A DNA stretch of 64,000 nt, from positions 3,112,501 through 3,176,500 of the forward strand of contig NC_059556.1 of NCBI RefSeq assembly GCF_905220415.1. Direction: 5' to 3'. The number at the start of each line of letters is the position of its first letter. Positions within the stretch are counted from its first letter, which is position 1. Of this stretch, positions 23,701-33,245 are shown one piece after another. This stretch comes from Colias croceus. Lineage: Eukaryota > Arthropoda > Insecta > Lepidoptera > Pieridae. The position numbers were made by a program, and so were the translations under genes. A model generated the notes under the pieces. The model did not search any database, was not told the origin of the DNA, and saw only the letters and a list, made by a program, of their open reading frames with translations.

Positions 23701-25829
23701 TAACAGTGGCAATACCAAGTTAGGTGTGAAAGTGATAAAAAACATGAACTGGGCAATATTTTCTTGTTACACGTCAATGTTCATACCGAAATCTCCAGTG
23801 TATTAGATATAAGCTTCTTGCAAAAAACACAGTCGAATACAATTTTTCACTTAGTTACGTCAACAGTTCTTTTGTTTCATTAAGTTTGTACAAGGAAATT
23901 GAAAGATAATAATTATTATAATACAGAATAATTGTTGTTTTCTTTCATTTTCTGGTATATGATGATAAACTTAACTAGAACGATTCTGATCTTCATAAAT
24001 GTTATATAAAAAGCTTCTTTATTTGTCACTAGTCGCTCCTCCCAGCTTCACCCGGGAATAATGTAGTTTACTGCTGATGAAAGAATCTTTCAAATCGATT
24101 CAGTAGTTTCGGAGCCTATTCAATGACCTAGCCTATTCAAATGTTCGGACAAACAATCAAATTTTTTCTCTTTATAATATATTATAATGTAGATGAACTT
24201 ACCCGTCAGATCGAGATGCCGTAAATCAAGCAGATCGGTTATCAGTGGTGCCAGTGATCTGGCATCCATACTGGTGGAACCTGTCAGTGCCAGGTGGGTG
24301 AGGTTCCTAAAAGTGGCTGCTACCACTTGGGCTCCCGCGACTGTCACCTGGTAACATATGTTCGATATTATAATACATTGATAATTCAGAATAAGATTTT
24401 AGTTTCATAATTTTATTGTAAGATATATAAATGGTATTTCTTTACTTTATTCGAGAAGAAATTGAAGGCAAGATGTTGAAATAAAATCTTGCCTTCAAAC
24501 ATAGATTCAAACAACATTTTCGAACATCTCAATCCATACCAATATTATAAATGCGAAAGTAACTCTGTCTGTCTGTCTGTTACTCAATCACGCCTTAACT
24601 ACTTAATCAATTTGCATGAAATTTGGTATAGATATATTTTGATACCCGAGAAAGGACATAGGATAGGTTTTATCCCGGAAATCCCACGGGAACGGGAACT
24701 ATGTGGGTTTTTCTTTCTTCTGCGCGGGCGATGCCGCGGGTGGAAAGCTAGTATTATCTAAACATACGCTTTATGAAATACATTGATTTTTATCTAATGT
24801 ATGTATTCTATAGTCGTATTCAACCTGTGTCACAAACCTTACACAGAGATTATAGCCTAGATTACCAGATAACAATCTAAAGCTACTACTGCTAGCAGCG
24901 ACAATGCAAATCGACTAATGAAAGCATACTCGCACGAACTCTTCCATAATTTTTAATATTCACTTCATCAACTTACCGCACAGTTCTTCATCCTCCACTC
25001 CCTCACCGCCGCGGCGCAGAGCCCCGACCGGGCGCCCGCGCACCTGGCAGCAACCTCCAAGGATCCGGTCGCTCGGACCCGCCGCCAGGGATCCGGCCGC
25101 GCCAGCAACCGTGACGCAAACCTCGACCATCGACGACATACCCGCGACATTCGACAGAGGTCGGATACCTGGTTTAGTGGTATAGCTTTATAAAATTAGC
25201 ATTAGATAATGTTATAATCATTTGATGTAGGACACTTACGAAATTTCAATGCCATTTAAGTTGGACGCAAGCTGAACAATTTGGCTTTGCTCTCACTTCG
25301 GATAACAGGATTGAAAGTGAAACATTATGCCCATATGCAACATTGCTATTTTTTAAATCTTAGAACACAAGATAATCCTTCCTTCTTTTTCCTAATCATT
25401 CAGTAAATTAGTACACTGGGTTTCGACTTTCCTAGTTTGCATAGGTACTAAAAATCAATTAAAAACATGCAATTTTATCCCGAAAACATTGTTTTCAGTA
25501 TTCATGTTTTAATGCAAAACTTATCTACTTTACCTACCTACTTCTTTTAGGTATCTTTGAAATATGACAAAACAAAACAATTCCTCATCAAAGCACGTTT
25601 TAAATAACCATACCTCCAAATACGACAAAATCTTCAACCACAGCGCGTCACTAAGCGTATTATCTCGTCGTCTCCTCGGTGGTCCACAATCCGCGAGCGT
25701 GTGGTAGCCCTGGTCCAGGCTCAGCTCGCTCAGGTCGGCTGCTAGAGATAGCGCCGGCTCTGGCGGGGGGGGAGGCCGTCGACGGGCCCCCCCGCAGATA
25801 CCCGGCCCGGAGCAACTGCCGGACGACAT
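13577..25829 (-). CDS. Fbxl7: F-box/LRR-repeat protein 7 (FBXL7), complete seven-exon coding region
   Basis: Joining exons 25829-25614, 25168-24977, 24347-24203, 20123-19938, 15845-15700, 14680-14507 and 13789-13577 gives 423 codons plus TGA with GT-AG at all six introns. The F-box lies at about residues 57-104 (LKILSYLE, then SDLCRMSRVCRRW). Cysteine-type leucine-rich repeats follow from about 137 to 410 (IDLTDCSGVTDAGL, LKELSVSDCTGVTDFGL, LRYLNARGC). The end, CKRCVIEHTNPGFC, is the family hallmark. FBXL7 is the substrate receptor of an SCF E3 ubiquitin ligase. The Drosophila protein acts at the apical membrane in Fat/Hippo growth control and planar polarity. The vertebrate protein is nearer 490 residues; the shorter N-terminus here (58 residues before the F-box) may mean that more coding exons lie upstream, since exon 1 is preceded by a good acceptor. 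Confidence 0.96.
13790..14245 (-). other. FBXL7 intron 6, distal part
   Basis: Non-coding, no recognised repeat. With the LINE insertion at 14260-14503 removed, the original intron was only about 460 bp long. Confidence 0.7.
14246..14259. repeat. Target-site duplication of LINE fragment, distal copy
   Basis: TACCTGCAAGCCCT, identical to 14504-14517. On the - strand it reads AGGGCTTGCAGGTA and so carries a second CAG|GTAATA splice donor. Confidence 0.85.
14260..14503 (-). mobile_element. 5'-truncated LINE fragment inserted at the FBXL7 exon 6 donor
   Basis: 244 bp between two exact 14-bp direct repeats. On the - strand it ends CCTATAAAAAAT just before the distal repeat, a LINE-type A-rich 3' end, and contains a perfect hairpin CCCACGGCC...GGCCGTGGG at 14289-14317 on the + strand. 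It is far richer in G+C than the flanks. No coding part remains, so only the 3' UTR of the element is present; the clade is unknown. Confidence 0.8.
14504..14517. repeat. Target-site duplication of LINE fragment, exon-proximal copy
   Basis: TACCTGCAAGCCCT; contains the last 11 bases of exon 6 and the GTA of the donor on the - strand. Confidence 0.85.
14507..14680 (-). CDS. Fbxl7: FBXL7 exon 6 (LRRs), donor duplicated by a LINE insertion
   Basis: 58 codons, from VSDSGVRTLARRCYKLRYLN through ARGCGALGDDGVEAVARGC to DVSEQGLQ. The donor is CAG|GTATTG. The last 11 bases plus the first 3 of the intron (14504-14517) recur at 14246-14259 because a LINE fragment inserted here. Codon use is very G+C-rich. 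Confidence 0.94.
14691..14893 (+). mobile_element. Helitron-like element in FBXL7 intron 5
   Basis: Starts around ATCACTACATAGTATAAAAC, has AAACTACGGAACGGATTTTG, and ends GCGGGCAAAGCCGCGGGTGG, a short run and CTAG (14889-14892). A fragment of the same 5' part is at 25860-25965. It begins about 10 nt from the exon 6 acceptor. Confidence 0.7.
14948..15090 (+). mobile_element. 5'-truncated LINE 3' tail
   Basis: CTGGAAGAGATCGCTGTCTT, then AGCGATAAGACCGCC, a T-rich stretch, and CACAATAAAGTA with a T run. The same tail (GGAAGAGATTGCTTTAAGCA, then ATAAGGCCGCC) ends the long LINE at 38890-39022, so this is a short copy of that family or a close one. The AGCGAT/ATCGCT pair forms a small hairpin. Confidence 0.7.
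15091..15506. other. FBXL7 intron 5 remainder
   Basis: Non-coding. It has a CA/CG-rich simple stretch at about 15130-15210 and otherwise nothing recognised. Confidence 0.5.
15507..15690. mobile_element. MITE in FBXL7 intron 5, adjacent to the exon 5 donor
   Basis: The left end AAGGGTCCTACCGCACTAGG, then CGTAACTAC, pairs with the right end, whose reverse complement is AAGGTTCGATCGCACTAGCC, then ATAACTAC. The arms are about 28 bp and the element 184 bp. The core has a TGCAGCTGCA palindrome. The right end lies 9 bp from exon 5. Confidence 0.72.
15700..15845 (-). CDS. Fbxl7: FBXL7 exon 5 (LRRs)
   Basis: 146 nt, from (D)AGVRWVPSYCALKELSVSD to LRYLSVAKCSQ. KELSVSDC is shared word for word with vertebrate FBXL7. 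The donor GTATGTAT is followed, from intron position +10, by the end of a MITE (15507-15690). Confidence 0.95.
16088..16277. mobile_element. MITE with perfect 17-bp terminal inverted repeats
   Basis: GAAGTGAAACTTCTTTA at 16088-16104 and its exact complement at 16261-16277. The core repeats CGTTACGCG twice. A GTGTGTACACTAGTACACGC palindrome and a T run follow on the right, as in the decayed copy at 3435-3580. Confidence 0.72.
17636..18124 (+). mobile_element. Helitron-like element, 489 bp
   Basis: Starts TCTATATACATATAATAAAT after an A and ends with hairpin CGCGGACGGAGTCGCGGGCG, a few bases and CTAG before a T: the A/T target and the TC...CTAG ends of Helitrons. Holds a (GTCT)n microsatellite at 17760-17792 and the block TTCGATTTCGATGAAACTTG. 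A shorter copy is at 31349-31672. Confidence 0.82.
18514..18751 (+). mobile_element. Helitron-like element, family A
   Basis: TACTAATATTATAAATGCGA start, CTGT tandem, TTACTCAATCACGCC, ATCCCACGGGAACGGGAACT, GCGGGCGATGCCGCGGGTGG and a CTAG end (18748-18751). Confidence 0.8.
19938..20123 (-). CDS. Fbxl7: FBXL7 exon 4 (LRRs)
   Basis: 186 nt; residues about 185-247, from CPNVDWPEWAW through IEYIDLTDCSGVTDAGL to YLYLRRCTLVT. It shares a Gly codon with exon 3 and an Asp codon with exon 5. The acceptor is TCTTCCAG, the donor GTGAGAAT. Confidence 0.94.
21075..21275 (+). mobile_element. Helitron-like element, family B, complete ends
   Basis: TCTATACTAATATTATAAAG start after A, (GTTT)n, GAACGCGCTAATCTCGGAAC, and a GAAACCGCGCGGAGCAGCTAG end before T. 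201 bp. Confidence 0.82.
22065..22255 (-). mobile_element. Helitron-like element, family B, inverted
   Basis: - strand copy with start TCTATACTAATATTATAAAG and an end GAAACCGCGGAGCGCAGCTAG. About 0.8 kb from the copy at 21075-21275 in the opposite orientation. Confidence 0.82.
24029..24122 (-). mobile_element. Helitron-like fragment near the FBXL7 exon 3 donor
   Basis: On the - strand it has AACTACTGAATCGATTTGAA and ends CGGGTGAAGCTGGGAGGAGC, GACTAG. Ends 80 bp from exon 3. Confidence 0.5.
24203..24347 (-). CDS. Fbxl7: FBXL7 exon 3 (first LRRs)
   Basis: 145 nt, from VTVAGAQVVAATF to LRHLDLTG, ending in phase 1 so that a Gly codon is split with exon 4. The donor is GTAAGTTC. It matches the position of the TVNGC-like first repeat of FBXL7. 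Confidence 0.93.
24533..24751 (+). mobile_element. Helitron-like element, family A, complete, in FBXL7 intron 2
   Basis: Starts TCCATACCAATATTATAAAT after an A and ends GGTGGAAAGCTAG before a T. 219 bp. It makes up about a third of intron 2 (24348-24976). Confidence 0.83.
24977..25168 (-). CDS. Fbxl7: FBXL7 exon 2 (rest of F-box)
   Basis: 64 codons in phase 0 at both ends, from VSDLCRMSRVCRRW to REWRMKNCA. RVCRRW is the most conserved F-box string in FBXL7. The acceptor is ACTAAACCAG and the donor GTAAGTTG. Strongly G+C-rich. Confidence 0.93.
25169..25613 (-). other. FBXL7 intron between first and second recognised exons
   Basis: 445 bp, AT-rich, GT-AG, splits the F-box between SYLE and VSDL. 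No repeat recognised. Confidence 0.85.
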
Positions 25830-25835
25830 TGTGAC
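25614..25835 (-). CDS. Fbxl7: FBXL7 first recognised coding exon (N-terminus and start of F-box)
   Basis: Coding from ATG at 25829 to GAG at 25614, 72 residues, then donor GTATGG. A Gly/Ser/Cys-rich start is followed by RRRPPPPPEP and a low-complexity part, then LSDALWLKILSYLE of the F-box. The six bases before the ATG follow TTTTCCAG, a good acceptor, and the frame stays open across them, so translation could begin in an upstream exon. The exon is much richer in G+C than its surroundings. Confidence 0.88.
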
Positions 25836-25859
25836 CTGGAAAACATTAAAAATTATAAT

Positions 25860-25965
25860 CTATACTTGTCACTACATACGTATAGTATAAAACAATTTCG
25901 TTTCCCGCTGTACGGTCCTATGCTAAGATTTTTAGAACAACGCAATGGATTTTAGATAGAGATCT
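25860..25965 (+). mobile_element. 5' fragment of a Helitron-like element
   Basis: GTCACTACATACGTATAGTA, then TAAAACAATTTCGTTTCCC and CAACGCAATGGATTTTAGA, parallel to 14691-14800. Its 3' end is missing. Confidence 0.5.
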
Positions 25966-26786
25966 ATTTAAAAAATCGCAGTAAAATCACTCTTGATTCA
26001 AGAAGAAGGTTTATATCAAGTATAAAATATTCCTAAATTTAATATTGAGATATTAAATAAAACATATCCTAATCTAGTCTATTGTATGAACAAACTTTAA
26101 CGATTACAATGTGACATATACTTTGTGATTGTTTCATAATAATGCTTTTTGCTTAGGTACTTAATATGTTACTATTTCCAGAAAAATACGAGGGATCTGT
26201 ATTCATTAGTTACATACGTAGATTATATTATGGATTAGGAAATTCTTGGGGTTTTTTGCAAGTTACCATGCAAGTGAAAACCCTCCAGCTAGTGTTCAAT
26301 ATGATTGATAGGGTTAGTAATACTGCTGACTCAGAGGGTTTTACGATACTTAGGTAGCTATACATTTGCGTTAAAAACATGTAGAATCCTTAATTTATGT
26401 AGTTTTTGGTTTGTACATGAGATTGTATAAATTAAAAGTATATAATTTTGAGTCTACAAATAATTTAGCAAACTCAAGTTGTTGGCAAAATAATTAATTA
26501 TCATTGAGAGAAAAAAACCCGAGGCACAGATATTATAATTTTAATTGCAATCTTATAAATGAATATATAAAGTTAGTTATTTTAATAATATACGTTTGGT
26601 ATTATTAAATAAACCGCAGTGTCACTGCAATAAAAGCTACAGTAAATATTGAGAAACTGCAAAATTGAAACGTTTCTAATAAAGTAGAACGCTATATTAC
26701 AAACATAAAACATGACAAATACGAAACATAAATTTAAAACATACGACCATTTACTAACAGAAAGTGTGTCCACTAAAGTATATTAG
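25966..26786. other. No gene seen upstream of the first recognised FBXL7 exon
   Basis: AT-rich. Small frames only, none with recognisable domains. Either FBXL7 intron or promoter-proximal DNA. Confidence 0.5.
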
Positions 26787-26998
26787 TCACTATAGCTGTG
26801 CCTTGCGGTTTTACCCGCATAACTCTGGTACGATCTTGGCGTGATGATAAATATTTTATATTATTTATAATATATTATAGTCTTCCTCGATAAATGGGCT
26901 ATCTAATACTGAAATATTTTTTCAAAACGGACCCGTTGTGCTTGAGATTATCGCGTTCAACCAAACAAATAAACTGTTCAGCTTCATATATTTAGTAA
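26787..26998 (-). mobile_element. Helitron-like element, family B, decayed
   Basis: - strand copy with GAACGCGATAATCTCAAGCA, TTATCGAGGAAGACTATAAT and GTAAAACCGCAAGGC before its end. Several substitutions. Confidence 0.65.
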
Positions 26999-27000
26999 GT

Positions 27001-27237
27001 AGGTACTACTTTAAATTTCCGCCTGCAGTTTCACCCGCGTTTTCAAAGAAAAACCCGCATAGTTCCCGTTCTTGTGAGATTTCCGTGATAAAAAGCAGCC
27101 TATGTCTTATTCAGGGTCTTCAGGTACCTACCTACATACTAAATTTCATTGCAATCGGTTCAGTAGTTTTTAAGTGAAAGAGTAACAAACATCCGTCCAT
27201 CCATCCTCACAAACTTCATTTGTAATATTAGTAGTAT
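27001..27237 (-). mobile_element. Helitron-like element, family A variant, decayed
   Basis: - strand copy with ACTACTGAACCGATTGCAAT, GAACGGGAACTATGCGGGTT and GCGGGTGAAACTGCAGGCGG. Directly abuts the family B copy at 26787-26998. The variant matches 40363-40591. Confidence 0.62.
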
Positions 27238-27576
27238 TACATTTGTGAACTAATCAAACGTATTAGATTTTTATTATAAATGAGCTCAGATAAATTATTT
27301 GGACGACAATCGCCACGGGGGCCGAGCGTTTTGTATGTGTGGGTGGTTACACAAAATCTTGAATAACTGTAACGGAATACCGGACCATTTATCTACACTT
27401 ATATTTTAAACATTTTAATGTAGGTACCTTACTTTATTTTATTTTTTTTGCTTTAAGATGGAACATTTTTGGGGCTTACAGATTTTGTCCGTTATTTAAC
27501 TCTAGAATAAGTTAGTAATATAAAGTTTGTATTTTTGTAGTTTGTATTCTGTTTGTAGATGATTTTATATAAAATA

Positions 27577-27756
27577 CTAGCGGTCCGCCCCGGCTTCGCC
27601 CGTGGTACATATTTCGCAATAAAAGGTAGCCTATGTCCTTTCTCGGGTATCAAAATATCTCCATACCAAACATGCAAATTAGTTCAGTAGTTTAGGCGTG
27701 ATTGAGTAACAGACAGACAAACAGAGTTACTTTCGCATTTATAATATTAGTATGGA
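27577..27756 (-). mobile_element. Helitron-like element, family A, inverted, shortened
   Basis: - strand copy, TCCATACTAATATTATAAAT start, GTTACTCAATCACGCC, ACGGGCGAAGCCGGGGCGG and a CTAG end. Lacks the CCCACGGGAACGGGAAC block of longer copies. Confidence 0.78.
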
Positions 27757-28009
27757 TTTCAAAACGTTTATCGTTGACAATATGCTTAGGTTAATCATAG
27801 GTTAGTGTAATTAAGGTGATGGCAGTAAATACTAAATAATATTATGTTAATTTATCTTTTAAAATTCCTATTAATATATAATATTATTATGGTAGATTTA
27901 ATACTTTTGTTAGGTATATTATAAAGTCCTAATGTACTGCGCACTTATTCACTGTTTTTTTTTTATATATAATTATATTTTTCTTACACACAAACTCAAA
28001 ATAAGCATT

Positions 28010-28085
28010 CTTCTAGAAGCATTTTTGAATCGTCATGACATTGTTTTACCATTTACCACCGATTCAGAAAGTAGCTTAGAACCCA
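28010..28085 (+). repeat. Dispersed repeat fragment (copy 3 of 3)
   Basis: CTAGAAGCATTTTTGAATCG, then TTTTACCATTTACCACCGAT and TCAGAAAGTAG. Confidence 0.6.
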
Positions 28086-28775
28086 CACATGTTTATTAAA
28101 CCTTCTATAATAGGATCTAGAGTCTACAGATATAGAGTATGTAATTGAGACGAAGAAAAATATGTTTTAAATTATTTAAAAATAAAAATAAATGGAAATT
28201 TACGAACACACATTTTTTTACATTCGATTAAAATTTGTAATCTCTGCCCACTATGGCAATACGAACCAATTTTAATAGATTTTTAACATCGGATTACATA
28301 GGCTTTTGTGTAGGCGGTGTTAATCTCTCATTTTAATTAAGTTATTTGCTTTTATAGTTTGTACAAGCAATTATGTGCCTTATGATAATTTATTTGCTAG
28401 AAGTGAAACGTGTTCATAATTAAGTCGTTATACTTAGTTTAAGAAACGGAAACTGTTTATTATATATTATTTCATATTTTCCTTTTTACTAAAGGAAACT
28501 ACTTTTATATATTATTCATAATAAATGGGAGATTGCATGAGGACTTCGAAACATATCTGACAATTAATACACTGACCCACAAAAACATATTTATATGTAT
28601 TAAAGAAAGTATCTAGTGTAAGCCATGTTATAACTGGACAATGAAAAGATTTTTATAATTTTTGATATCACAACATCTATACACAATAAATAGGAAGTAA
28701 ATAGGTAGGTATAATAGGCATAGAAATCTAAATACCTAACTGTTATTTAGATTTCTATGGTTATAAGTATGTCAA

Positions 28776-29048
28776 ACAAGTGATAACTGCGTTAAAAACA
28801 ACCGACTTCAAACTTGCACTTGCAAAATTTACAAATACCTACAGACAAAAATGCTCATAAAATAAAAACTACTGGGCCTATCCGAATAAAATTTTTATGG
28901 GACCAATTCGACACCATCCCGCATCGAACAAAAAAAGAATCACGTAAATCGGTTCAGAAACCTCGGAGTAATCGGTGTACATACATAAAAAAAAAAATAT
29001 ACCGGCCGAATTGATAACCTCCTCCTTTTTTTTGAAGTCGGTTAAAAA
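28776..29048 (+). mobile_element. Non-autonomous element with AACCGACTTCAAA terminal repeats
   Basis: ACAAGTGATAACTGCGTTAA, then AACAACCGACTTCAAACTTG at the left, and TTTTTGAAGTCGGTTAAAAA at the right. The core includes AAATCGGTTCAGAAACCTCG. A nearly identical inverted copy is at 44654-44930. The 66-codon frame inside is not a gene. Confidence 0.8.
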
Positions 29049-30547
29049 TGAAGAATATATTATGTATTACAGATTACTTATCCTATAGCTAGTTTAAAAA
29101 CTATAACAAACAATATCTATAATTGTATTAAAAAGCATCTCCTTATTCTGATATTTAAGAAGAGAATATATTAAACTCATGAAATATCCAATTATGGTGT
29201 TTCGGAAGCTCCGAGTGTTAGTTCCAATGTTAATTGGCCCGCTCTCGTGTTTTTATCTAAAGACATAAATCTTTTCTTGTTTCTTGTCGCTTTAGAATAT
29301 ACTATATTTGGTTGAATGGCAGTTAAAAGTTTCGAAATGGCTATATAGAGCAATGAATTTCATAAGCAAAGCTGTCATCTAAAGCACCGCTAAACGACTA
29401 TTAAAAATAATACAATACCCATTAAAACATTTCCATTTAGGTATAAGATATAAAGATAAAACTTAAAATCATTAAGAAAAATTATGATTAATAAATTGAC
29501 ATCAGAATACGTTTACCGAAATAGGTTTCAGAATAAGTACTTCCCTTCCTGTAAATATATCAAAATTCAATTTCATATAAATTTAGAGTTATATTTTATT
29601 TAGCTACTATTAAGTATTCTGTGATTTTATTATCAAGTGAAAAACTTGAAATTTTATATCCTTGTACATAGAATACATCCTAACTTGAAATGTTGTAAAT
29701 GTAGATTTTAGATAAATTCAAAACGAAAAACAAAGCTTTAAAAACCTAAATTACCAAAGTCAATTAATTACCACATCCATTCTTCTTCATCAAACTTAAT
29801 TCACTTAATCTGTGGCATACGTTTCTATAGTCTAGTGCAAAAATAAAAAAAGAATTAAAATCTTTGGCACCACATAACCGCTATTTTTCCGGCAAGTAAA
29901 AATAAAGCCTAGGTCAGTCGATCCACCCACGCGCTCGCAATTTATGCCCTACCTCTGCTGGGAATCGAACTTGAAATATTATCCTATGTCGATTGTTTCC
30001 TATCTGATTGATTTACGGATAAGACAAACAATATAAATCTATTTTGAAATGCGGATTTTTCTGTGTATTGTACGGTCAGCGAACGGTTTTTGAACCCGGT
30101 AAAGTAATAATATAACCTTTATATTGCAACTGCATGCGTAAAATGCCTTTCTATTTATTAATAACTACACTTATTGTTATGATCTAATTCAAAACAGCGA
30201 TTAACTATAACAATTAAACTATTTCTGACATTTCCGATTTCTTGCAAACGTTTATCCTATAAGTATCTACTTATAAGTAGGATTAAGAGGTGTTTTTAAT
30301 ACGAATGTCAGCAAACGAAGTCAGAAAGTATTAATTTTTATGGTATTTCAATTCAAATTTCTTGTATTTCATACGTGATTATCATGATAAAAGAACGAAA
30401 AAAGACTAATAAAAATTAAAGATATAAATTAGCTCCTAATTTCACGGTAAGTAAACCCCCACACGATAAATAACTCAAAACATATCAGCGTTCGCATTTC
30501 TCAAATAGACATAAACCGGGACGCTAATCACATCGATTTGGAACAAA
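29049..30547. other. No gene seen; contains a tRNA-like fragment
   Basis: AT-rich non-coding DNA. The only structure noted is the tRNA-like piece at 29957-30014. Confidence 0.5.
29870..30020 (-). repeat. Possible tRNA-derived SINE fragment
   Basis: On the - strand a box-B sequence AGTTCGATTCCCAGC (near 29957-29971) is preceded by a degenerate box-A part (AATCAGATAGGAAAC) and an ATCGACATAGGAT middle, at roughly tRNA spacing. It is followed by GAGGTAGGGCATAAATTGCG as a possible SINE body. No intact acceptor stem. Confidence 0.38.
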
Positions 30548-30594
30548 TTAATCGATACATTACCGATTAATCGATACATTACCGATTAATCGAT
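30548..30594. repeat. 19-bp tandem repeat rich in ATCGAT
   Basis: Unit TTAATCGATACATTACCGA, two exact copies plus 9 bases of a third. More ATCGAT and TATCGAT sites follow to about 30625. It could be a binding-site cluster for CGATA-type factors. Confidence 0.7.
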
Positions 30595-30599
30595 CCAAT

Positions 30600-31348
30600 T
30601 ATCGATTGTCCATTCAACGATAACCGATTAGCCATACGATTGACGTGTTTAGGTTAACTGGTGTCCCGTTTAAGCTAATATCTAGCCTTAGGATGTGGCG
30701 CCAACATTCTTGAGCCTACGCTTTAAATTCTATTCAAATTGAGTTACTTATAGGCAACAATCGCTTGGTTTGATTCAAGTATTTCTAACGACTTCCAAAA
30801 GGGACGTTCCATAGTATGCACTATGGAGTGTAATTATTCAGGGTGGATAAATTGTATCTGTTTATGTTGTGATTTTAAGTTTGCTGCCGTATATTCAAAA
30901 TGAAGTCGATATAACTACAGTCTGTTCATACAGACTGATGAGTATGTAATATAGATGACGAAACTACTTAGTTTATCTTATTAGAAATCTAAACTACCTA
31001 CATTTACTGTACATTGCACTATAGTCTATATCTATCCATATCCATATTAATACCAATCCGTACCACTTAATTCGCATGGATGATCTGTAACAATTTCAAT
31101 ATAATCTTATTGGATTCTCCGAAAGGTTGGTTAGCCAATATTTGTAACAAACAACGCACCATTTATCGTATTTCCTTTGAAATTTGTATGTAATTTGTAA
31201 ATAATATTTAACTTCGCATATGGTTAGTATTTGCATATTAATAAATAACATTAATATTTTGTTTCTATATTAATTTGAATTTTGGTTACATATGCATACG
31301 CACCAGATCTAAATTCAAATAAGATTGTGTTTGTTAGTCATTATTAAA
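30600..31348. other. No gene seen
   Basis: AT-rich; nothing recognised. Confidence 0.5.
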
Positions 31349-31672
31349 TCTATACATATAATAAATCTGTAGAAGGGTCAATTCTGTACATTGAAAATAT
31401 TGAAAAAATAAATAGCAGGGGGTGTTACCGAATCGATACCAAAACCAAATATGTGATTAAAAATTTTTTTGTCTGTCTGTCTGTCCGTCTGTCTGTCTGT
31501 CTGTATGTGAAGGCATCACGTGAAAACTAACGGTTCGATTTCGATGAAACTTGGTATAATTATACCTTATTATCCTAGGCATAAAATAGGATACTTTTTA
31601 TCCCGGAAAAATGCATAGAAAAAAAATAAATCTTAATTTTTCCGCGCGGACGGAGTCGCGGGCGGAAGCTAG
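31349..31672 (+). mobile_element. Helitron-like element, internally deleted copy (324 bp)
   Basis: Same start (TCTATACATATAATAAATCT), (GTCT)n at 31470-31504 and 3' hairpin as 17636-18124, but about 165 bp between the AATTTTT block and the hairpin are missing. Confidence 0.8.
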
Positions 31673-33109
31673 AATATTAATAAATACTACATATACAATA
31701 TTTAAATACAACTATAATCATGTACGTACTCCTATCTTTAAAATAAACTTATTATTTACCTAACACGAATAATTGTACCTACAACTTAATTCAATATCAT
31801 TTCAAATTACACAACCCTTCTTGCTTTAGTTTATTTTATCGTCCTGTCTTACCGCAGTTATTACTTATTAACTTTTCAATTATTTTAAATCTAGACCTAG
31901 ATCTAGACGGAAAAGGCGGTAAGGTCCTAAATAATTAATATATATGACACACCGGCGCCAGCATTCACCATACCCACACTTACCCTTGACGCACCTAGTT
32001 CGAATTGGTGCTAATAATATAAATGTCAAATTTTGATTAATACCCGACTCGCACGCAATGAAAATACAATTGAAACTAATGGCAGTGACAATGCCTTAAT
32101 TATTATACAATGCCTGAGGAATTTGATGCTGTTAATGGGTATGGAATTTGACTTGAATAAATCAATAGCGCAAAATGCCTGTAAAAAGCTGGTTATACTT
32201 TTTAACGGGGAATCAATTTTTGTAATAAATGCACATTCATGTAAGCTTTTAGCTTTGTGTTGCTTCCATAAACGTTGTAATAAAACAAAATTGACGATTT
32301 TCTTGAAATAAAATATAAACAAAGACGAAGAACTTTTAAACAGTCATTTGAGATAATAAGAAAATAATGGTTAGACAATAATAGATATACCTACATTATT
32401 AAATTAACTACTTAAAACCATGACTACTAATGTCAGGATCAGGAAGTTATAAAATAGAAATAATAAGAATTAAACGCTGTAAATACCATGAAACACAGGA
32501 GTTGTTTAAGAATTTTCATTTAATAAAACTTAATGCCTATTTCAATAGATAAATAGTCTATAGACCATGTCGTAAGTCACCTAGTGCATGCCGTCATTAG
32601 TTCACGGAGGTTAATGCATTACAATGAGGCATTCAAAATGTGTCATTGTGCTAATTAAATCTGATACGATCTAACCACATTCTGTTAACAACACGCTAAT
32701 CATTCAACTATGCACTTTCGTTCCCACATTATAAGGAACCGTCAAATATTCGAGGTGTCAACACTCACACCTTATTTCAAAATGGCCGCTTGATTGTGGC
32801 GGTAAAAATGTCATTAGCGTTAGAGCGATATGTCTAGTGTTTGGTCTTTTAATAAGCAAAAAAGAATAGCAATAATTTAAAATCAGTCACAATTAAACTT
32901 TATTTTATCCATAAAGGTACCTTCTTACAATTTTTACCTAATATACAGTTTTTATTTTTCCATACAAAATGATTTTTTTTAATATTACAAAAAAGATCAC
33001 TACTATGCCTCATTATAATGTTATTTTTTAGTTTATATCCACCCTCAAGCATGCCATTCGATGTACTCACAAACAAGTCTAACCAGGAAAGGTCGTAAAC
33101 AATTTAATG
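31673..33109. other. No gene seen
   Basis: Contains a region near 32026-32322 open on both strands for about 90 codons with no recognisable domain. Considered chance. Confidence 0.45.
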
Positions 33110-33245
33110 ATACCACGCTCCTAAACAATCGTGATCGAATCGCGATCGAATCGAAATCGATAATTGTATTCGCATTAACGCGATCGTTATTTATAGCAAT
33201 CGATATAAATTCAATCGCTATAAACAGACTAGCGCGGCACATCAC
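33110..33245. promoter_or_regulatory. Cluster of ATCG / ATCGAT motifs
   Basis: Within about 135 bp there are repeated GATCGAATCG, AATCGATA and GCGATCG motifs, partly arranged as inverted repeats (TAGCAATCG and CAATCGCTA). The density is far above the surroundings. A regulatory role is only an inference. Confidence 0.3.

Larger units (their letters stand above)
20124..24202 (-). other. FBXL7 intron 3
   Basis: About 4.1 kb. Contains two family B Helitron-like copies in opposite orientation (21075-21275 and 22065-22255) and a fragment near 24029-24122. No coding potential or RNA gene is recognised in the rest. Confidence 0.75.

Noticed and set aside
28814..29014. 66-codon frame, also found at 44689-44892
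   Set aside because: Lies inside a repeated non-autonomous element in both places; not a host gene.
32026..32322. Frames of 92 and 98 codons open on both strands
   Set aside because: No domain, no codon bias, no splice context; probably chance in AT-rich DNA.
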